From Synechococcales cyanobacterium 340R_concoct_173_sub (GTDB taxonomy: Bacteria > Cyanobacteriota > Cyanobacteriia > Leptolyngbyales > Leptolyngbyaceae): a DNA stretch of 8,821 nucleotides. Numbering within the stretch: position 1 is the stretch's first letter; each line of letters starts with the position of its first letter. Below, piece after piece: positions 6,563-8,821 of the stretch. The notes beneath the pieces are model-generated. The model was given only the letters and a program-made list of their open reading frames with translations, searched no databases and was not told the origin of the DNA. A program made the translations under genes and the position numbers. The stretch is from the NCBI GenBank assembly GCA_025354065.1, contig JANXNM010000427.1:1-8821 (forward strand). Reading direction: 5' to 3'.

Positions 6563-6611
6563 GTAACGCAGATTTAACAATTTCTGTCGAGACTATACGA
6601 CTAGGTAAGTT

Positions 6612-6815
6612 ATGGCACAGCGAACTCGTCTTGGAGACATTCTCCGTCCTTTGAATTCAGAATACGGAAAAGTCGTCCCTGGTTGGGGTACGACAGTCGT
6701 GATGGGTGTCTTTATGGCCCTATTTTTGGTTTTTCTGCTGATTATTTTGCAGATTTACAACAATTCTCTACTGCTGGATGATTTTTCAGTGGGTTGGAAG
6801 AGCTTAGGAAACTAG
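6612..6815 (+). CDS. psbH: Photosystem II reaction centre protein H
   Basis: A 67-residue thylakoid protein with one membrane-spanning helix (about residues 28-48, [20 protein letters not shown]). The stromal N-terminus contains [20 protein letters not shown], and PGWGTT leads into the helix, all typical of PsbH. The protein stabilises the QB side of photosystem II near CP47 and bicarbonate/bound lipid. The length is normal for cyanobacteria, which lack the longer phosphorylated N-terminus of plants. It is divergent from psbN, with a TATAAT box between them, and has its own strong terminator downstream, so it is probably transcribed alone. Confidence 0.97.
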   Translation: MAQRTRLGDILRPLNSEYGKVVPGWGTTVVMGVFMALFLVFLLIILQIYNNSLLLDDFSVGWKSLGN

Positions 6816-6901
6816 GACAAATTGGGCTGTTTTGGATCGAAGGTGGTGCTTTAGATCCCGGATTCGCCCGATCGTACTAGCATTACTTCTTTTCAATTTA
6901 G

Positions 6902-6925
6902 ACCCTGGCTATGCTAGGGTTTTTT
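6902..6925 (+). terminator. psbH: Rho-independent terminator downstream of psbH
   Basis: ACCCTGGC (6902-6909) pairs with GCTAGGGT (6913-6920), eight pairs including one G-T wobble, across a three-base TAT loop. It runs directly into six T (6920-6925). This is the best terminator in the window. It separates psbH from tatA and argues against a tatA start at the in-frame TTG at 6924, which would lie in the T run. Confidence 0.85.
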
Positions 6926-6974
6926 GCTGTTAAAGTTAGAAGAAAAGCATTGTTTTAGTGGAGGCGCGTGGCGT

Positions 6975-7355
6975 ATGAATGTGTTTGGGATTGGGTTGCC
7001 GGAGATGGCGCTAATTTTTGTATTAGCACTGTTAGTATTTGGGCCGAAGAAGCTGCCCGAAATCGGGAAGAGTGTCGGGAAGGCGCTGCGTGGATTTCAG
7101 GAGGCATCTAATGAATTTCAAAATGAGTTCAAAAAGGAAGCCGAGGTTCTGGAAACGGCATTTTCTCAACCGACCTCTCAATCAATGACGGCCAAACTTG
7201 AGGAGACACCTCCCCAACAGCCCAGTCTATCCGCCGCTGCCGACGACGATGAGCTTGCGGTGAAAAATGCGGAAGTAAGAGTGATCGAAACAGCGATCGA
7301 TACCCCAGACAAGCCGACTGAGACAGCAAGTCCAAGTCCTGAAGAATCCGCATAA
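6975..7355 (+). CDS. tatA: Sec-independent (Tat) protein translocase subunit TatA
   Basis: A 126-residue TatA/E-family protein that forms the channel-lining component of the twin-arginine pathway, carrying folded proteins across the thylakoid and plasma membranes. Residues 9-22 form the short membrane helix (PEMALIFVLALLVF). FGPKKLPEIGKSVGKALRGF (22-41) is the hinge plus amphipathic helix typical of TatA. The region from about 62 is an acidic, Pro/Thr/Ser-rich tail, longer than in many TatA proteins. The ATG at 6975 is chosen because GGAGG (6960-6964) lies ten bases ahead and because it puts the family N-terminus directly at the helix. The open frame before it reaches back into the psbH terminator. 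pth follows after 57 bases. No tatC is in the window. Confidence 0.93.
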   Translation: MNVFGIGLPEMALIFVLALLVFGPKKLPEIGKSVGKALRGFQEASNEFQNEFKKEAEVLETAFSQPTSQSMTAKLEETPPQQPSLSAAADDDELAVKNAEVRVIETAIDTPDKPTETASPSPEESA

Positions 7356-7412
7356 CTGCATAACTGCCGGGAATGCGATAGGATGTGAATTCTGTTTTAT
7401 TTATTGCATTTC

Positions 7413-8021
7413 ATGACAGATGTAGCGACTACGCCGTTAATTGCGATTCCTCAATTGATTGTTGGCTTAGGAAATCCGGGTGCAAGATATGATGGCACCC
7501 GTCACAATATTGGGTTTGTAGTGTTGGATGAATTGGCCCGATCGTGGCAAATCTCCCTATCCGACACGAAAAAATTTCAGGGATTGTTTGGGGAAGGAAC
7601 AATAGGAGGGAAGAAAGTCCGATTATTAAAGCCCTTGACCTTTATGAACAACTCAGGACAGTCAATTCGATCGGTACTAGATTGGTACAAATTGGCCCCT
7701 GAGTCCGTGATGGTTGTCTATGACGATATGGATTTACCCGTCGGACGGTTAAGATTACGCACCATGGGTTCAGCGGGTGGACAAAATGGCATGAAATCGG
7801 CGATCGCTCATTTAGGGACGCAAAAATTTCCCCGACTTCGGGTAGGCATCGGCTCGAAAGATAGTGACGCGATTACCCATGTATTAGGAAGTTTTTCACC
7901 CCCTGAAAAGAAGCTAATTCACGAGGTAAACCAGTTTGCCGTGAATGCTATTGAGGTGAGTGTGCGGGACGGCGTAGAAAAGGCAATGAATTTATTTAAT
8001 AATCGTGTGGCGGGAGAGTAG
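7413..8021 (+). CDS. pth: Peptidyl-tRNA hydrolase
   Basis: A 202-residue enzyme that cleaves the ester bond of peptidyl-tRNAs dropped from ribosomes, releasing free tRNA in the cytoplasm. Conserved elements are LIVGLGNPGARYDGTRHNIGF (residues 15-35), with N21 and the catalytic H31; KPLTFMNNSGQ (73-83), with N79; VYDDMDLPVG (102-111), with the aspartate that assists the histidine; and GSAGGQNGMKS (119-129), with N125. The position that is His113 in the E. coli enzyme appears to be Q124 here. The ATG at 7413 is preferred to the TTG three codons earlier. The stop is six bases from the start of the DUF3146 gene, so the two are probably co-transcribed. Confidence 0.96.
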   Translation: MTDVATTPLIAIPQLIVGLGNPGARYDGTRHNIGFVVLDELARSWQISLSDTKKFQGLFGEGTIGGKKVRLLKPLTFMNNSGQSIRSVLDWYKLAPESVMVVYDDMDLPVGRLRLRTMGSAGGQNGMKSAIAHLGTQKFPRLRVGIGSKDSDAITHVLGSFSPPEKKLIHEVNQFAVNAIEVSVRDGVEKAMNLFNNRVAGE

Positions 8022-8027
8022 AGGCTT

Positions 8028-8288
8028 GTGAGTAGACGACTGCCTCAGACTAATGTGAATGTTCGAATTTTGCGGCAATCTTGGCAGATGGGTCGGCTAG
8101 AGGGTGAGGTGCAAACGTCGCATTATGAATGGACATTTGTGTGGGATTTTCGACGGGGACATTTAGCAATAGAGCCATCGCGAGGACGAGCTTTGATCAA
8201 AGAACCCTTGGGCCGTTTTCTAGAAGCAAAAGATTATCAACTGGAACCAGGCGGAGACTATTCATTCACAATTCGAGGCGAAGTTTAG
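8028..8288 (+). CDS. DUF3146 family protein, cyanobacterial, function unknown
   Basis: An 86-residue protein resembling the DUF3146 family, which I know only from cyanobacteria. Its recognisable parts are VRILRQSWQMGRLEGEV (residues 12-28), YEWTFVWDFRRGHLAIEPS (33-51) and the strongly conserved-looking GRALIKEPLGRFLE (53-66), followed by YQLEPGGDYSFTIRGE. There is no signal peptide or membrane segment, and no function can be given. The start is a GTG at 8028 with GAGG three bases ahead. No in-frame ATG comes early enough to keep the conserved N-terminus. It follows pth by six bases, which implies translation from the same mRNA, and it converges with leuA. Confidence 0.8.
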   Translation: MSRRLPQTNVNVRILRQSWQMGRLEGEVQTSHYEWTFVWDFRRGHLAIEPSRGRALIKEPLGRFLEAKDYQLEPGGDYSFTIRGEV

Positions 8289-8392
8289 ATTACTGGATTA
8301 AACTACCCCTAGGTAAATTAGTGTTTGAGATACGACAGACCATATCTCTACTTCTGAAAACCAGATTTGTAGGGATAGGGCTTGTCGATTTC

Positions 8393-8406
8393 ATACAATA
8401 TTGTAT
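8393..8406. repeat. Perfect 14-base palindrome between DUF3146 and leuA
   Basis: ATACAATATTGTAT is a perfect palindrome in the 136-base convergent spacer 8289-8424. ATTTC (8388-8392) and GAAAT (8413-8417) form an outer, offset pair around it. There is no T run on either strand, so it is not an obvious terminator. A weaker GAGATA/TATCTC pair (8327-8332 with 8343-8348) lies to its left. Nothing else is seen in the spacer. Confidence 0.6.
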
Positions 8407-8424
8407 CCAATACGAAATTTGAAT

Positions 8425-8821
8425 TTATACACTTGCAGCTTCTCGTCCGGCCTCTCGTTGTGCTTGAGTTCGATTAAGATTACTGTTGGTCACGGTGCTA
8501 TATAAACGGTTTAGGGCGTTGATATAAGCTTGGGCCGAGGCCACGATGATGTCGGTATTTGCCGATCGTCCAGAGAAGATGCGCTCTTCGTGTTTCAGGC
8601 GAATGGTGACTTCCCCGATCGCATCAATGCCTGCTGTCACCGATTGAACTGAAAATTCAATGAGATCATTCGGAACTTTCACCACCCGATTAATCGCCTT
8701 ATAGATTGCATCCACTGGACCTGTTCCGATCGCAGCATCCATCAATTCCTCACCATCGGGGGTCCGAATCCGAACAGTGGCGGTTGGTTGGGCATTATTG
8801 CCACAGGATACTTGAACCATT
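8425..8821 (-). CDS. leuA: 2-isopropylmalate synthase, C-terminal regulatory domain, runs off right edge
   Basis: The last 131 residues plus one base of a minus-strand gene. [40 protein letters not shown] and [13 protein letters not shown] followed by [23 protein letters not shown] are the hallmarks of the LeuA allosteric domain, where leucine binds to inhibit the first committed step of leucine synthesis (acetyl-CoA plus 2-ketoisovalerate). The Met at 8820 is not the start. It corresponds to an internal position just before the VQVSCG strand, and the catalytic TIM-barrel lies outside the window. The GRSANTDI segment marks the full-length LeuA type rather than citramalate synthase, though the latter is not strictly excluded. 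The tail ([18 protein letters not shown]) is polar and probably disordered. Confidence 0.95.
   Translation of the reverse strand, partial: MVQVSCGNNAQPTATVRIRTPDGEELMDAAIGTGPVDAIYKAINRVVKVPNDLIEFSVQSVTAGIDAIGEVTIRLKHEERIFSGRSANTDIIVASAQAYINALNRLYSTVTNSNLNRTQAQREAGREAASV

Noticed and set aside
6924..6974. TatA start at the TTG at 6924
   Set aside because: It lies in the T run of the psbH terminator, and the ATG at 6975 has a GGAGG and the family N-terminus.

Overview
The window comes from a cyanobacterial chromosome. The divergent photosystem II pair psbN/psbH sits next to a thylakoid-type TatA gene. A DUF3146 gene, a family I know only from cyanobacteria, follows pth. The palindrome CGATCG (core of the HIP1 element GCGATCGC) recurs through most of the flanking genes. 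I cannot name the species.

Left part (1-2116): the first 34 codons of a minus-strand M1-family aminopeptidase (pepN-like) run off the left edge. Divergent from it is a compact two-gene type II restriction-modification unit of the Eco29kI family. The GIY-YIG endonuclease comes first, and its stop overlaps the start of a C5-cytosine methyltransferase (ATGA). This unit is the accessory element of the window: it lacks nearly all CGATCG sites and is AT-richer by eye. It ends tail-to-tail on ilvD, with both stop codons taken from one CTAG palindrome. The hairpin that looks like the ilvD terminator lies inside the last codons of the methyltransferase.

Middle part (2113-6099): ilvD (branched-chain amino acid synthesis) and an HdrB-like protein with two CCG domains are on the minus strand. 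tsaB (tRNA t6A synthesis) is divergent on the plus strand and converges on a small minus-strand gene with a BON-like domain that I cannot assign a function.

Right part (6100-8821): a roughly 290-base AT-rich spacer with several hairpins precedes psbN (minus, 43 residues). Then come divergent psbH (plus), a clear rho-independent terminator, and a likely plus-strand run tatA - pth - DUF3146. The last is convergent with the C-terminal part of leuA, which enters from the right edge. ilvD and leuA both serve branched-chain amino acid synthesis but are separated by unrelated genes here.

Apart from the restriction-modification unit, the content is housekeeping. I found no CRISPR array, transposase, tRNA or rRNA. 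The most informative observations concern how the restriction-modification unit was fitted between pepN and ilvD: borrowed terminator, C-terminal tail, shared stop palindrome and a 9-base repeat at its edges.
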